Assembly (NCBI RefSeq): GCF_019264345.1
Contig: NZ_JAHVAO010000002.1
Coordinates: 1 to 64,000, forward strand
Source: Marinobacter arenosus
GTDB taxonomy: Bacteria; Pseudomonadota; Gammaproteobacteria; Pseudomonadales; Oleiphilaceae
Length of the DNA stretch: 64,000 nt
Direction: 5' to 3'
A program made the translations under genes and the position numbers. The notes under the pieces are model-generated. The model searched no databases. It was given only the letters and a program-made list of their open reading frames with translations, and was not told where the DNA came from. This document shows, piece by piece, positions 17,466 to 31,399 of the stretch (position 1 is its first letter; each line of letters opens with the position of its first letter).

Positions 17466-19214
17466 GTGATCGATTTGTCCGGTCAGGAAACACAGACAAC
17501 ATGGAGCCAGCGATTGGTGTCCGGCCTGAAAGCCTGGCGCTACTGCTCTGTGCTGGGCGTTTTCCTGATGGTCGTGGCCGGTCTCGGCTGGCGGCTGGTT
17601 GATCTCCATGTCGTCGATAACGAATTCCTTCGCAAGCAGGGCGACGTCCGTACCATCCGGGTGGAGACCATCGATGCCCACCGGGGTGTCATTTCAGACC
17701 GCTATGGCGAACCGTTGGCGGTCAGCACGCCGGTTCAGACCATCTGGGCCAATCCCTCTGAGGCGGATGCCGGCGAGCCCCGGCTGGCCAACCTCGCTCG
17801 CTTGCTTGACATCAGTGAGGCGGGCTTGCGCGAGCGCCTGAACGATTATGCCGGCCGGGAGTTTATGTACCTGCGGCGGAAGGTGCAGCCGGAATTGGCG
17901 AATCAGGCGATGGCCCTGGACATCGATGGCATATACACCCGCCAGGAGTATCGTCGTTATTACCCCGCCGGAGAAGTGACCGCTCACATTGTCGGTTTTA
18001 CCAACATTGACGAGCGTGGCCAGGAAGGCATGGAACTGACCTATAACCAGTGGCTGTCCGGCGAATCCGGTCGCAAGCGGGTGCTGAAGGATAACCGTGG
18101 CCGCGTGATCAAGGATCTCACGCTGATTCGGGATGCCCGCCCAGGGCACAGTCTCCAGCTCAGCATCGATCTGCGCCTTCAATACCTGGCCTACCGTGAA
18201 CTGAAAGCCGTGGTTCATGCTCACGATGCCCGGGGTGGAACCCTGGTCATGCTGGACGTGGACACCGGCGAAGTGCTCGCGATGGTCAACCAGGGGTCCT
18301 ACAATCCCAATGACCGCAGTCAGTTGGCGCCAGAGAATCTTCGGAACAAAGCGATCACGGACCTGTTTGAGCCCGGATCGACCATGAAGCCGGTGACCAT
18401 GGCCGCCGCACTTGAAACCGGGAAATACACGGTTAACACCACCATTGATACATCGCCGGGCTACCGGCGTTTTGGTCGGTTTACCATCCGGGACCATCGC
18501 AATTACGGCGTTATGAACCTCACCGACATCATCGCCAAGTCCAGCAACGTGGGAATCAGCAAGATTGCCACCGACATCGGCGGTGACACCATTCGGGATC
18601 TGTATAGCCGGCTGGGTCTCGGTCAGCCAACGGGCATCGGATTTCCCGGCGAGGCGGTCGGCGTCCTTCCGTCTCCGCCAAAGTGGCGCCCGGTTGAGGA
18701 GGCGACCCTTTCCTATGGATACGGTATGAGCGTAAACGCGCTGCAGTTGGCCCAGGCCTATATGGTTATTGCCAATGGCGGTGTACGGTATCCATTGAGC
18801 CTGATCAAGCTTGACGGGGAACCTGAGGGGCAGCGGGTACTCTCAGAAAAGGTGACCTACGAAGTTCGGAACATGCTCCGCGAGGTTGTTTCCCGCGGTA
18901 CCGGCAAGCGTGCCCAGCCTGGCTTTTACTCGGCGGGTGGCAAAACGGGGACCGTTCATCTCGTTGGCAAGCAGGGTTATGAAGACAGCCAATACAAGGC
19001 GATATTCGCGGGTATGGCGCCAATTGATAACCCCAGAATTGTAACGGTTGTGGCCGTTGATGCGCCGCAGTCCGGCGAGTACTACGGCGGTGAAGTAGCC
19101 GCTCCGGTATTTGCGCGGGTCATGAGTGACGCACTTCGACTGTTGAATGTGAAGCCTGAACTGGAAGTCGGTGGCACGAAAGTGCCCGGAAAGACCGCCG
19201 GGGAGCGAGGGTAA
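17466..19214 (+). CDS. ftsI: Peptidoglycan D,D-transpeptidase FtsI (PBP3)
   Basis: 582 residues. Division-specific transpeptidase, beta-lactam target. One transmembrane helix (about 26-48) precedes a pedestal domain. The catalytic domain has the three penicillin-binding motifs: S305-T-M-K308, S359-S-N361 and K493-T-G495. It uses a GTG start at 17466 with GTCAGG upstream. It lies 24 nt after ftsL and 4 nt before murE. Septal partner is FtsW, encoded further down. Confidence 0.96.
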   Translation: MIDLSGQETQTTWSQRLVSGLKAWRYCSVLGVFLMVVAGLGWRLVDLHVVDNEFLRKQGDVRTIRVETIDAHRGVISDRYGEPLAVSTPVQTIWANPSEADAGEPRLANLARLLDISEAGLRERLNDYAGREFMYLRRKVQPELANQAMALDIDGIYTRQEYRRYYPAGEVTAHIVGFTNIDERGQEGMELTYNQWLSGESGRKRVLKDNRGRVIKDLTLIRDARPGHSLQLSIDLRLQYLAYRELKAVVHAHDARGGTLVMLDVDTGEVLAMVNQGSYNPNDRSQLAPENLRNKAITDLFEPGSTMKPVTMAAALETGKYTVNTTIDTSPGYRRFGRFTIRDHRNYGVMNLTDIIAKSSNVGISKIATDIGGDTIRDLYSRLGLGQPTGIGFPGEAVGVLPSPPKWRPVEEATLSYGYGMSVNALQLAQAYMVIANGGVRYPLSLIKLDGEPEGQRVLSEKVTYEVRNMLREVVSRGTGKRAQPGFYSAGGKTGTVHLVGKQGYEDSQYKAIFAGMAPIDNPRIVTVVAVDAPQSGEYYGGEVAAPVFARVMSDALRLLNVKPELEVGGTKVPGKTAGERG

Positions 19215-19218
19215 GCCT

Positions 19219-20703
19219 ATGTGCATCACATCTCTCAGCACGTTGTTGCAAGGAATTGTAGCGGTGCCGTCGGTATTCGACGTCACCATTCACGGACTCA
19301 AGACGGACAGTCGCGATGTCAGGGCGGGCGATGCCTTTGTTGCCCTGGCCGGTGCTCGAACGCCCGCGGATCATTACCTCGAGGACGCCATTGCTGCGGG
19401 CGCCACGGTGGTGCTGCTGGAATCCGAGGCAGCGGGCGAATGCTCCGAGCACCAGGGCGCTTTGCTGGTGCCGGTCGTCGGTCTTCGGACACTCTTGGGC
19501 AAGATCGCTGATCGATTCTTCGAGCATCCATCCCAGCGGCTGCGAGTGATCGGTGTGACGGGAACCAACGGCAAAACCTCGGTGACCCAGTATGTCGCAC
19601 AATTGCTCAAGGAAACCGGCACACCCTGTGGTGTCCTGGGAACCCTGGGTTACGGCATGCCCGGAGCGCTGCAGCCGGCCACCCACACCACGCCGGATGT
19701 TGTCCAGGTCAACCGGGTGCTGTCGCGCATTCTGGCCCAGGGTGGCCGTGCTGCCGTTATGGAGGTGTCCTCCCACGCCCTCGATCAGGGCCGGGTAGAT
19801 GACCTGACCATCATGGGTGGCATTTTCACCAACCTTACCCGGGATCACCTCGACTACCACGGTTCCATGGAGGCTTACGGTGAGGCCAAGGCCCGTCTGT
19901 TCGACCGGGAAGAGTTGCACTTCTCCGTGATCAATTTCGATGATCCATTCGGCCGGCAACTGTATGACCAGCTTGAAGGCCAGTGCGATCGGGTCCGTTT
20001 CAGTTTGCACGAAGCCCAGACCGAGCTTTGGCTAAAATCCTTCACCCCTACCGACGATGGTTTCCAGGCCAGTGTGGACGGTCAGTGGGGCGCCTTCGAT
20101 ATCGCGGTTCCGCTGATGGGGAGCTTCAACGCCAGCAACGTTCTGGCGTCGATGGCCATGGTGCTGACCCTGGGGGTCCCGGTTGAACGCGTACAGCAGG
20201 CGGTCAGCAAGTTGACGCCACCTCCGGGTCGGCTCGAAAAATTCAGCAGCGCCGAAGGTGTCCGGGTGATTGTGGATTACGCCCATACCCCCGATGCCTT
20301 GTCTAATGCGCTGGCGGCCCTGCGGCCGCATGTTGCGGGACGACTGATCTGCGTTTTCGGGTGTGGCGGCGACCGGGACAGCGGCAAGCGCCCGGAAATG
20401 GCACGGGAGGCCGAGAAAGTGGCCGATGTCATTATCGTCACTGATGACAATCCCCGCAGCGAGGATCCGGCGGCAATCGCAGCCGAAATCGTGGCCGGCT
20501 TCTCGCAGCCGGACCGGGCCTCGGTGATTCATGATCGGGCAGATGCGATTCGTTCCGCCATCCAGATGGCGTCGGCCGATGATCTCGTTCTGGTAGCTGG
20601 CAAGGGTCACGAGGCCTATCAGGAAGTGGCCGGACAGAAGATTCCTTTCAGTGACGCGGAGCAGGTGCGTCATGGCCTGAACCTGAATGGGGGTGTGGCA
20701 TGA
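19219..20703 (+). CDS. murE: UDP-MurNAc-L-Ala-D-Glu:meso-diaminopimelate ligase
   Basis: 494 residues. Adds the third amino acid of the peptidoglycan stem. The ATP loop is TGTNGKTS (114-121). The DNPR motif (410-413) is the mark of diaminopimelate rather than lysine specificity, so the stem peptide is the Gram-negative type. The ATG at 19219 has GAGGGTAAG just before it; an earlier in-frame ATG overlaps ftsI and lacks homology. It overlaps murF by 4 nt. Confidence 0.96.
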   Translation: MCITSLSTLLQGIVAVPSVFDVTIHGLKTDSRDVRAGDAFVALAGARTPADHYLEDAIAAGATVVLLESEAAGECSEHQGALLVPVVGLRTLLGKIADRFFEHPSQRLRVIGVTGTNGKTSVTQYVAQLLKETGTPCGVLGTLGYGMPGALQPATHTTPDVVQVNRVLSRILAQGGRAAVMEVSSHALDQGRVDDLTIMGGIFTNLTRDHLDYHGSMEAYGEAKARLFDREELHFSVINFDDPFGRQLYDQLEGQCDRVRFSLHEAQTELWLKSFTPTDDGFQASVDGQWGAFDIAVPLMGSFNASNVLASMAMVLTLGVPVERVQQAVSKLTPPPGRLEKFSSAEGVRVIVDYAHTPDALSNALAALRPHVAGRLICVFGCGGDRDSGKRPEMAREAEKVADVIIVTDDNPRSEDPAAIAAEIVAGFSQPDRASVIHDRADAIRSAIQMASADDLVLVAGKGHEAYQEVAGQKIPFSDAEQVRHGLNLNGGVA

Positions 20704-22091
20704 TGCGCGCATTCTCCCTGGCCGATGCCCTGCGGTGGACTGGCGCGACCAGCGACGCTCCGGGGCTGGACGACCTGAATTTCTTCGGTGTTTCCACCGA
20801 TACGCGGTCGCTCGGACAAGGCCAAGTGTTTGTTGCACTGCGCGGTGACAATTTCGACGGCCACCGATTTCTGCAAAAGGCGAAGGACTGCGGCGCGGTG
20901 GCGGCCGTGGTTGATACCAAAGATGCGACTGTTGATCTGCCCCAACTTGTGGTCGATGACACGGTTAATGCCCTGGCCCGGTTGGCGGCGGGCAACCGGA
21001 ACGAAAGCGACGCCCGGTTCGTCGCCGTCACCGGCAGCAGCGGCAAGACGACCGTTCGGGAAATGACAGCGGCAATCCTCGCCCGAATGGGCCCGACTCT
21101 GGCCACCCAGGGCAACCTGAACAACCACATTGGCGTGCCATTGACCTTGTTCGGGCTTATGCCTGAGCACCGCTATGGCGCTATTGAGCTTGGAGCCAGC
21201 GGCCTGGGAGAAATCGCGCACACCGTAGCGATCACTCGGCCTGAGGTGGTCATCCTGACCAACGCCGGTTCCGCCCACCTCGAAGGCTTTGGCAGTTACG
21301 AGAATATCGTCCAGGCCAAGGGCGAGATCATTGATGGCGTTGCCGACAATGGCCTGGTCGTACTGAACCGGGACGACCCGGCGTTTGAGCAATGGCAGGC
21401 CCGCGCGGGACACCGTTCTGTCGTCAGCGTCAGTCGTCTGGGGCATCCCGATGCGGACTATCGCTCAGAGACAATGGCATCGGATGCGCCGGGCCAGCGC
21501 TTCCGGGTAGACGGCCCGGATGGTTGGACCAGCAGCATTCGCCTTGGCCTGGAGGGCGAGCACAACCAGACCAATGCCATGCTCGCGATCGCCGCAGCCC
21601 GGCGGGTGGGCGCTGACGATAACGCGATAACGGAGGGGCTGGCCGAGCTGGCGCCCGTAAAGGGACGGTTGCAGAGCCTGGAGCTTGCGCCAGGGCTCAC
21701 CGTGATTGATGACAGCTACAACGCCAACCCGGCCTCCATGAAGGCCGCGCTCAGCGTGTTGGCCAAACGCGGCGGGGAAAAAGTCGCTGTGTTTGGCGCT
21801 ATGGCAGAACTTGGTCCGGAGGCACTGGCCCTGCACCGGGAAGTTGGTGAGTTCGCACGGGCCCAGAATATCGACCGTTTGCTCACCGTCGGGCCGGGCT
21901 GCGAGGGTTACGCCGATGGTTTTGGTGGCGGAGCCGAATCGTTTCAGACCCACGATGAAGCCGTTGAGGTCATCGTTAGAGCTCGCCAATCGCCGATGAC
22001 GGTCCTGGTAAAAGGTTCTCGCAGTTCTGCCATGGATCGCGTGGTGGAGGGATTAAAAGAAAAGGTGAATAACTCATGCTGCTCTGGCTGA
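20700..22091 (+). CDS. murF: UDP-MurNAc-tripeptide--D-alanyl-D-alanine ligase
   Basis: 463 residues. Adds D-Ala-D-Ala to the UDP-MurNAc tripeptide. The ATP loop [13 protein letters not shown] is near residue 111, and the family motifs [28 protein letters not shown] and [15 protein letters not shown] are present. The start has two consecutive ATG codons (20700 and 20703) overlapping the murE stop. It overlaps mraY by 16 nt. Confidence 0.95.
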   Translation: MMRAFSLADALRWTGATSDAPGLDDLNFFGVSTDTRSLGQGQVFVALRGDNFDGHRFLQKAKDCGAVAAVVDTKDATVDLPQLVVDDTVNALARLAAGNRNESDARFVAVTGSSGKTTVREMTAAILARMGPTLATQGNLNNHIGVPLTLFGLMPEHRYGAIELGASGLGEIAHTVAITRPEVVILTNAGSAHLEGFGSYENIVQAKGEIIDGVADNGLVVLNRDDPAFEQWQARAGHRSVVSVSRLGHPDADYRSETMASDAPGQRFRVDGPDGWTSSIRLGLEGEHNQTNAMLAIAAARRVGADDNAITEGLAELAPVKGRLQSLELAPGLTVIDDSYNANPASMKAALSVLAKRGGEKVAVFGAMAELGPEALALHREVGEFARAQNIDRLLTVGPGCEGYADGFGGGAESFQTHDEAVEVIVRARQSPMTVLVKGSRSSAMDRVVEGLKEKVNNSCCSG

Positions 22092-23161
22092 CAGAGGTTC
22101 TATCACAATATTTCACGGCTCTGACCGTGTTCCAGTATCTGACCTTGCGCGGGATACTGGGCACGCTCACGGCCTTGCTGATCTCCCTGATCATTGGGCC
22201 GGTGATGATCCGCAAGCTGAGTCAGTACCAGATCGGTCAGGCCGTTCGGGATGACGGCCCGCAGACGCACCTGAGCAAGGCCGGTACGCCAACCATGGGC
22301 GGCGCCCTGATTCTGGTGGCGATTGGCATCAGCACCCTGCTCTGGGGCGATCTTACCAACCGCTACGTGTGGGTTACCTTGCTGGTTACCCTGTTGTTCG
22401 GGGCCGTCGGCTGGGTCGACGATTACCGCAAGGTGGTTGAGCGCAATCCGCGGGGGTTGCCGGGGCGATGGAAATACTTCTGGCAGTCGGTGATTGGTGC
22501 CGGTGCCGCCATTGCGCTCTTTTTCAGCTCGTCATTGCCGCAGGAAACGTCGCTGTACGTGCCGTTCGTCAAGCAGGTGTCGCTGACCCTCGGGCCGGTG
22601 ATCTTCATCCTGCTCAGCTACTTCGTGATTGTTGGCAGCAGTAACGCCGTCAACCTGACCGATGGCCTGGATGGTCTGGCGATCATGCCGACAGTGATGG
22701 TGGCGGGAGCGCTCGGTATTTTTGCGTACGTCTCCGGCCACTCGCAGTTTTCCAACTATCTTCTGATTCCCCATTTGCCTGGGACCGGCGAGCTGATCGT
22801 GTTCTGCGGCGCCATTGTCGGAGCGGGGCTGGGTTTCCTTTGGTTTAACACCTACCCGGCGCAGGTATTCATGGGCGATGTGGGCGCGTTGGCACTGGGT
22901 GCCGCCCTTGGGGTTGTCGCCGTCATCGTTCGTCAGGAAATCGTGTTGTTCATCATGGGCGGTGTGTTCGTGATGGAGACGGTCTCGGTGATTCTGCAGG
23001 TCGCCTCGTACCGGTTGACGGGACGCCGTATCTTCCGGATGGCACCACTGCATCACCATTTTGAGTTGAAGGGCTGGCCGGAGCCGCGCGTCATTGTGCG
23101 GTTCTGGGTGGTAACGGTTGTTCTGGTTCTGATTGGCCTCGCCAGTCTGAAGATACGATAA
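22076..23161 (+). CDS. mraY: Phospho-N-acetylmuramoyl-pentapeptide-transferase
   Basis: 361 residues, about ten transmembrane helices. Transfers phospho-MurNAc-pentapeptide to undecaprenyl phosphate to make lipid I on the inner face of the membrane. Active-site motifs: [10 protein letters not shown] (Mg-binding aspartates), [16 protein letters not shown], and the histidine-rich [14 protein letters not shown] near the C terminus. It lies inside the overlapping mur gene run. Confidence 0.96.
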   Translation: MLLWLTEVLSQYFTALTVFQYLTLRGILGTLTALLISLIIGPVMIRKLSQYQIGQAVRDDGPQTHLSKAGTPTMGGALILVAIGISTLLWGDLTNRYVWVTLLVTLLFGAVGWVDDYRKVVERNPRGLPGRWKYFWQSVIGAGAAIALFFSSSLPQETSLYVPFVKQVSLTLGPVIFILLSYFVIVGSSNAVNLTDGLDGLAIMPTVMVAGALGIFAYVSGHSQFSNYLLIPHLPGTGELIVFCGAIVGAGLGFLWFNTYPAQVFMGDVGALALGAALGVVAVIVRQEIVLFIMGGVFVMETVSVILQVASYRLTGRRIFRMAPLHHHFELKGWPEPRVIVRFWVVTVVLVLIGLASLKIR

Positions 23162-23176
23162 GGGTACGCATCGATT

Positions 23177-24517
23177 ATGAGCGTCATTGTTTCGGATCGT
23201 CGCACATTGATTGTAGGGCTCGGTAAAACCGGGCTCTCCTGCGTGCGCTATCTATCCGAGCAAGGCCGGGACATTGCCGTTGCGGACAGTCGCGAAACAC
23301 CGCCGGGACTGGATGAATTGCGGGCTGGCTGGCCGGATGTGCCTGTCCATCTTGGCGCCTTTGATGCGGAACTGTTCTCAGGTTTCAACGAGCTGGTGGT
23401 GAGCCCGGGAATCAGCACCGAAGAACCGGCCATTGCCCAGGCAAGCAGGAACGGCGCGCGGATCCGCGGCGATATCGACCTGTTTGCCGAGGCCGCAGAC
23501 GCTCCCATCGTGGCCATTACCGGCTCCAACGGCAAGACCACGGTAACCACGTTGGTTGGAGAGATGGCCAGGGCCGCCGGTCGACAAGTGGAAGTCGGCG
23601 GTAATATTGGTACGCCGGCGCTCGAGCTCCTCGGGCGGGGAGCCGACCTTTACGTGCTGGAACTGTCGAGTTTTCAGCTGGAAACCACCGAGGAACTCAA
23701 TGCCCTCGCGGCTACCGTCCTGAACGTCAGTGACGATCACATGGATCGTTACCCGAACAAAATGGCGTACTTCCAGGCCAAGCAGAGGATATTCCGGGGC
23801 TGCAAGAACGCTGTGGTCAATCTGGATGATGCCCTCAGCACTCCCATGGCCCGGGATAACCTCCGGTTTATCTGTTTCGGTTTTCACCGGGTGAATCCGG
23901 ACACCTTCAGTACCCGCGATGACGACCAGGGCACCTGGATCACCTTCGGTTTTGACAACCTGCTGCTGGCCAGTGAGCTACACCTGATGGGCCAGCACAA
24001 CATCAGCAATGTGATGGCGGCTTTGGGACTCGGGTACGCGGCTGATTTGCCCATGGACGTCATGCTCGATGTGGCTCGCCGGTTCCGGGGTCTGCCTCAC
24101 CGATGCGAGTTCATCCGGCAGGTGGGCGGTGTTGATTACATCAACGATTCCAAAGGCACCAACGTTGGCGCTTCGGTGGCTGCCATTGAAAGCCTCGCGC
24201 CACAGGATGGCAAGGTTGTGCTCATTGCCGGAGGCGATGGCAAAGGCGCCGACTTTGCGCCGCTGCAAGCGCCGGCGTTGTTGCACTGTCGAGCACTGGT
24301 ACTGATTGGACGGGATGCTGGACAAATCGCCGAGGCCATAGGCACCGGCGTCGAAAGCCACATTGCCCACTCGCTGGCGGACGCAGTCGACATCGCCGCC
24401 GGGCTGGCACAGGAGGGTGACCGGGTACTGCTGTCGCCCGCGTGCGCCAGCTTCGACATGTTCCGGGACTACGGTGACCGCGGTGACCAGTTCCGCACGC
24501 TGGTGGAGGCCTTGTGA
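23177..24517 (+). CDS. murD: UDP-N-acetylmuramoylalanine--D-glutamate ligase
   Basis: 446 residues (E. coli 438). Adds D-glutamate to UDP-MurNAc-L-Ala. The N-terminal Rossmann-like domain begins LIVGLGKTGLSCVRYL. The ATP loop is ITGSNGKTTVTTLVGEM (about residues 113-129), and the Mur-ligase motif YINDSKGTNVGASVAAIES follows. It begins 15 nt after mraY and overlaps ftsW. Confidence 0.96.
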   Translation: MSVIVSDRRTLIVGLGKTGLSCVRYLSEQGRDIAVADSRETPPGLDELRAGWPDVPVHLGAFDAELFSGFNELVVSPGISTEEPAIAQASRNGARIRGDIDLFAEAADAPIVAITGSNGKTTVTTLVGEMARAAGRQVEVGGNIGTPALELLGRGADLYVLELSSFQLETTEELNALAATVLNVSDDHMDRYPNKMAYFQAKQRIFRGCKNAVVNLDDALSTPMARDNLRFICFGFHRVNPDTFSTRDDDQGTWITFGFDNLLLASELHLMGQHNISNVMAALGLGYAADLPMDVMLDVARRFRGLPHRCEFIRQVGGVDYINDSKGTNVGASVAAIESLAPQDGKVVLIAGGDGKGADFAPLQAPALLHCRALVLIGRDAGQIAEAIGTGVESHIAHSLADAVDIAAGLAQEGDRVLLSPACASFDMFRDYGDRGDQFRTLVEAL

Positions 24518-25716
24518 TGCAGACAGGAATCGCAATGCCAAATCGAAACCAGTGGCTGGGCGAGCTTCAGCCGTTGCCCATGCTTGTCATCAGTGCCGTC
24601 GCCTTGCTGGTGATGGGGGTGGTGATGATTTCGTCGGCGTCCATGGACATGGCGGCCGAAACCATGGGCAATAGCTACCACTACGTGATTCGTCAGCTGC
24701 TCTTCGCCGCGATGGGCTGCGTGCTGGCCCTCATTGCCGTCAACGTGCCGATCTCATGGTGGGAGCGAAGCGGCTGGCTCTTGCTGGGCATCGGTCTTGT
24801 GGTTCTGGTGCTGGTCTTGACGCCACTGGGTCGTACCGTCAACGGCTCCACTCGCTGGATCCCGTTCGGACTGTTCAACGTCCAGGTATCCGAGGTGGCC
24901 AAGCTTTGCTTGATCGCCTATCTCGCGGGCTACGTCGTTCGCCGCAGGGAGGAGTTGCTGAATACCTGGAGCGGATTCCTCAAGCCATTGGTCGTGCTTG
25001 GCGTGGCGTCGGTTTTGCTGGTGATTCAGCCCGACTTCGGGGCCACCGTGGTTCTGGTGTCGGCTGCCGCCGGCATGATTTTCCTGAGCGGGGTCCGGCT
25101 CAGCCGGTTCGTGCCGCTGATCGTGACCCTCGTGGTGCTCGGGGCGCTGCTGGTCCTGACCCAGCCGTACCGCCTCAAGCGCGTGGTGAGTTATCTCGAT
25201 CCCTGGAAAGATCAGTTCGACAGCGGCTACCAGTTGACCCAGTCCCTGATCGCGTTCGGTCGCGGAGACTGGGGCGGGGTTGGCCTCGGCAACTCGATTC
25301 AGAAGCTGTTTTATCTGCCGGAGGCGCATACCGATTTCATTTTCGCCATCATCGCCGAAGAGTTCGGCTTGTTGGGGTCACTGATTGTCCTGGCGCTGTT
25401 CACCCTGCTGGTGGTCTCCGGCTTTGTCATCGCCCGCCGGGCCGAGAAGGCGGATATGCCGTTCGGAGCATGTTTCTCCTACGGCATTACCCTGCTGATC
25501 GGACTGCAGGCAACCATCAACATCGCCGTCAGTACCGGCATGCTGCCGACCAAGGGGCTGACGTTGCCGCTGGTCAGCTACGGTGGCTCCAGCCTGATGA
25601 TCATGTGCATCTGTATCGGTGTCCTGGCTCGGGTCGAGATGGAACGCCTGGATCAGGTTCGGCTCGGGCAGGAGAAAACCGGACGAGGAAAGCGGGGAGG
25701 TGCGGTTTATGACTGA
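24517..25716 (+). CDS. ftsW: Peptidoglycan glycosyltransferase FtsW
   Basis: About 399 residues with ten predicted transmembrane helices. SEDS-family glycosyltransferase that polymerises lipid II at the septum with FtsI. Family motifs include VSEVAKLCLIAYLAGY, QPDFGATVVL, and near the C terminus TKGLTLPLVSYGGSS. Starts are ambiguous: GTG at 24514, ATG at 24517 (used here, TGATG overlap with murD) and ATG at 24535. It overlaps murG by 8 nt. Confidence 0.95.
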   Translation: MQTGIAMPNRNQWLGELQPLPMLVISAVALLVMGVVMISSASMDMAAETMGNSYHYVIRQLLFAAMGCVLALIAVNVPISWWERSGWLLLGIGLVVLVLVLTPLGRTVNGSTRWIPFGLFNVQVSEVAKLCLIAYLAGYVVRRREELLNTWSGFLKPLVVLGVASVLLVIQPDFGATVVLVSAAAGMIFLSGVRLSRFVPLIVTLVVLGALLVLTQPYRLKRVVSYLDPWKDQFDSGYQLTQSLIAFGRGDWGGVGLGNSIQKLFYLPEAHTDFIFAIIAEEFGLLGSLIVLALFTLLVVSGFVIARRAEKADMPFGACFSYGITLLIGLQATINIAVSTGMLPTKGLTLPLVSYGGSSLMIMCICIGVLARVEMERLDQVRLGQEKTGRGKRGGAVYD

Positions 25717-26786
25717 CCAGCGTCGCTTCCTGATGATGGCCGGTGGCACCGGAGGGCACGTTTTCCCGGCGCTGGCAACCGCGCGCGCGCTCGAAGAGAA
25801 GGGGCACCAGGTCTACTGGCTAGGGGCCAGCGGTGGCATGGAACAGCGCCTCATTGGTGACACCGATATCCCGCTGTCACTGATCCACATCTCGGGTCTG
25901 AGAGGCAAGGGCAAGCTGGCTCTGCTGCTCGCACCTTTCCGGCTGATGCGGGCCCTGGGTGAGGCATTCACGATCATGCGCCGGATTCGCCCGGATTGCG
26001 TGGTCGGTATGGGCGGCTTCGTGACCGGTCCTGGGGGCGTGGCGGCCTGGTTGACCCGGACGCCGTTGGTGATTCACGAGCAGAACGCGGTCGCCGGACT
26101 GACCAACCGCCTGCTGGTGCGGTTTGCCGAGACCGTACTGGAGGCGTTTCCGGCGAGCTTTGGTACCGACGTGGTCACCCGGTGCACCGGCAACCCGGTT
26201 CGGCAGGATCTGGCGGCCTTGCCAGCCCCGGACCAGCGCCTGGCCAATCGAGACGGTGTCCTGCGCGTGCTGGTGGTCGGTGGAAGTCTCGGCGCGCAGG
26301 TGTTCAACCAGCAGGTGCCCGAAGCCCTGGCGAAGCTGCCGGAGAACGAGCGGCCCGTTGTGCGCCACCAATGCGGCGAGAAACATCTCGATGCGGCCCG
26401 GGCGGCTTACGAGTCGAACGGGGTGGAGGCGGATGTCGAGCCCTTTATCAAGAACATGGCTGAGGCCTACGAGTGGGCTGATGTGGTCCTGTGCCGGGCC
26501 GGTGCCCTGACCATCTCGGAGCTCTGTGCCGCGGGAGTCGGGGCGATCCTGGTGCCTTTCCCCCACGCAGTGGACGACCACCAGACCAAGAATGGCCAGC
26601 AGATGGTGAACGTGGGTGCGGCGATATTGATTCCGCAGAACCGGCTGACACCGGAAGGACTGGCAGAGACCTTGGGCGACCTGAGCAGAGATCGGACCCG
26701 GATAACAAACATGGCGAAGGCCGCACGTACGCTGGCCCGCCCGGATGCAACGGAGAGAGTCGTGAATTACTGTCTGGAGGCCGCCA

Positions 26787-26794
<8 letters not shown>
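25709..26794 (+). CDS. murG: UDP-GlcNAc:lipid I N-acetylglucosaminyltransferase
   Basis: 361 residues (E. coli 355). GT-B-fold enzyme that makes lipid II from lipid I. Glycine-rich loops [11 protein letters not shown] (about 12-22) and [12 protein letters not shown] are present, as is the UDP-GlcNAc site segment [24 protein letters not shown]. The ATG at 25709 overlaps the end of ftsW and follows GGGGAGG; the longer frame upstream lies inside ftsW. It overlaps murC by 8 nt. Confidence 0.96.
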
Positions 26795-30031
<3,237 letters not shown>

Positions 30032-30066
30032 TAACGGTTAATTCAGACCACGGTTTGGTGAGATAC

Positions 30067-31302
30067 ATGTCATCGGTTGAAACGGAAAACATGATTGTCG
30101 GCCTCGATATCGGAACCTCGAAGGTGGTTGCGATTGTCGGCAAGCGCAAGATGGACGGCACCATTGAGGTGGTGGGCATCGGCTCGCACCCCTCGCGGGG
30201 GCTGAAGCGAGGTGTCGTGGTCAATATCGAGACCACGGTCCAGGCTATCCAGCGCGCGGTGGAAGAGGCTGAGCTGATGGCGGGCTGCCGCATTCATTCG
30301 GTGTATGCGGGCATCGCCGGCAGCCACATCAAGAGTCTGAACTCCCATGGCATCGTGGCGATTCGTGACCGTGAAGTGACCCAGGCGGATATCGACCGGG
30401 TAATTGATGCTGCTCAGGCGGTGGCGATTCCGGCAGACCAGAAAATCCTGCACATCCTGCCGCAGGAATTCGTGATCGATAGCCAGGAAGGCATCAAGGA
30501 ACCGATGGGCATGTCCGGTGTGCGCCTCGAGGCGAAGGTGCATCTGGTGACCTGCGCGGTGAATGCCGCACAGAACATCGAGAAATGCGTCAAGCGCTGT
30601 GGCCTGGATGTGGACGACATCATTCTGGAGCAACTGGCCTCCAGCCACGCCATCCTGACCGAGGACGAAAAAGAACTGGGCGTCTGCGTCGTGGATATTG
30701 GTGGCGGCACCACTGACATCGCCGTCTTCACCGGCGGCGCTATCCGCCACACCGCGGTAATTCCCATTGCCGGTGACCAGGTCACCAACGACATTGCCAT
30801 GGCCCTGCGCACACCCACGCAGAACGCCGAGGAAATCAAGATCAAGTATGCCTGCGCGCTGACCCAACTGGCGGGCGCCGATGAAACCATCAAGGTTCCG
30901 AGTGTCGGCGACCGGGCACCGCGGGATCTGTCTCGCCAGGCCCTGGCGGAGGTGGTGGAGCCTCGCTATGAGGAGCTGTTCACCCTGGTCCAGTCTGAGC
31001 TTCGGCGCTCCGGGTTCGAGGACCTGATTCCCGCAGGCATCGTGATTACAGGCGGTTCCTCCACCATGGAAGGCGTGGTGGAACTGGCTGAAGAAATCTT
31101 CCACATGCCGGTAAGGCTGGCCTGTCCGCAGGCGGTTTCCGGTATGACGGAAGTGGTCAACAACCCGATCTACGCCACGGGCGTGGGGTTGTTGATCCAT
31201 GGTTTCCGCCAGATGGATCTTGGGCGGACGCCAGTGCTCAAGGGTGAAGACGCACCCACGCTGTTTGAGCGAATGAAGGCCTGGTTTACCGGTCATTTCT
31301 GA
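30067..31302 (+). CDS. ftsA: Cell division protein FtsA
   Basis: 411 residues (E. coli 420). Actin-like ATPase that anchors FtsZ to the membrane. Phosphate loops: VGLDIGTSKVVAIVG near the N terminus and VVDIGGGTTDIAVFTGG (about residue 210), with the adenosine loop ITGGSSTMEGV. The SHV-type 1C subdomain is in place. The last 13 residues (LFERMKAWFTGHF) form the amphipathic membrane-targeting helix. The ATG at 30067 begins directly before the conserved N terminus. Confidence 0.96.
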   Translation: MSSVETENMIVGLDIGTSKVVAIVGKRKMDGTIEVVGIGSHPSRGLKRGVVVNIETTVQAIQRAVEEAELMAGCRIHSVYAGIAGSHIKSLNSHGIVAIRDREVTQADIDRVIDAAQAVAIPADQKILHILPQEFVIDSQEGIKEPMGMSGVRLEAKVHLVTCAVNAAQNIEKCVKRCGLDVDDIILEQLASSHAILTEDEKELGVCVVDIGGGTTDIAVFTGGAIRHTAVIPIAGDQVTNDIAMALRTPTQNAEEIKIKYACALTQLAGADETIKVPSVGDRAPRDLSRQALAEVVEPRYEELFTLVQSELRRSGFEDLIPAGIVITGGSSTMEGVVELAEEIFHMPVRLACPQAVSGMTEVVNNPIYATGVGLLIHGFRQMDLGRTPVLKGEDAPTLFERMKAWFTGHF

Positions 31303-31330
31303 CGGTGCCGGGTGAGCAGTTAACGAAGGT

Positions 31331-31372
31331 ATCTCGAAAACACAATCTCGAAATAACAGCCTGGAAAGGCTG
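31331..31372 (+). promoter_or_regulatory. Direct repeats and GNRA-loop hairpin in the ftsZ leader
   Basis: ATCTCGAAA occurs at 31331-31339 and 31345-31353 (14-bp period), followed by CAGCCT-GGAA-AGGCTG (31357-31372), a 6-bp hairpin with a GNRA tetraloop ending about 15 nt before the AAGGAG of ftsZ. It may tune ftsZ translation or mRNA processing between ftsA and ftsZ; this is inference. Confidence 0.4.
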
Positions 31373-31399
31373 AAAAAACAGCACGAAGGAGTAGGGGAA

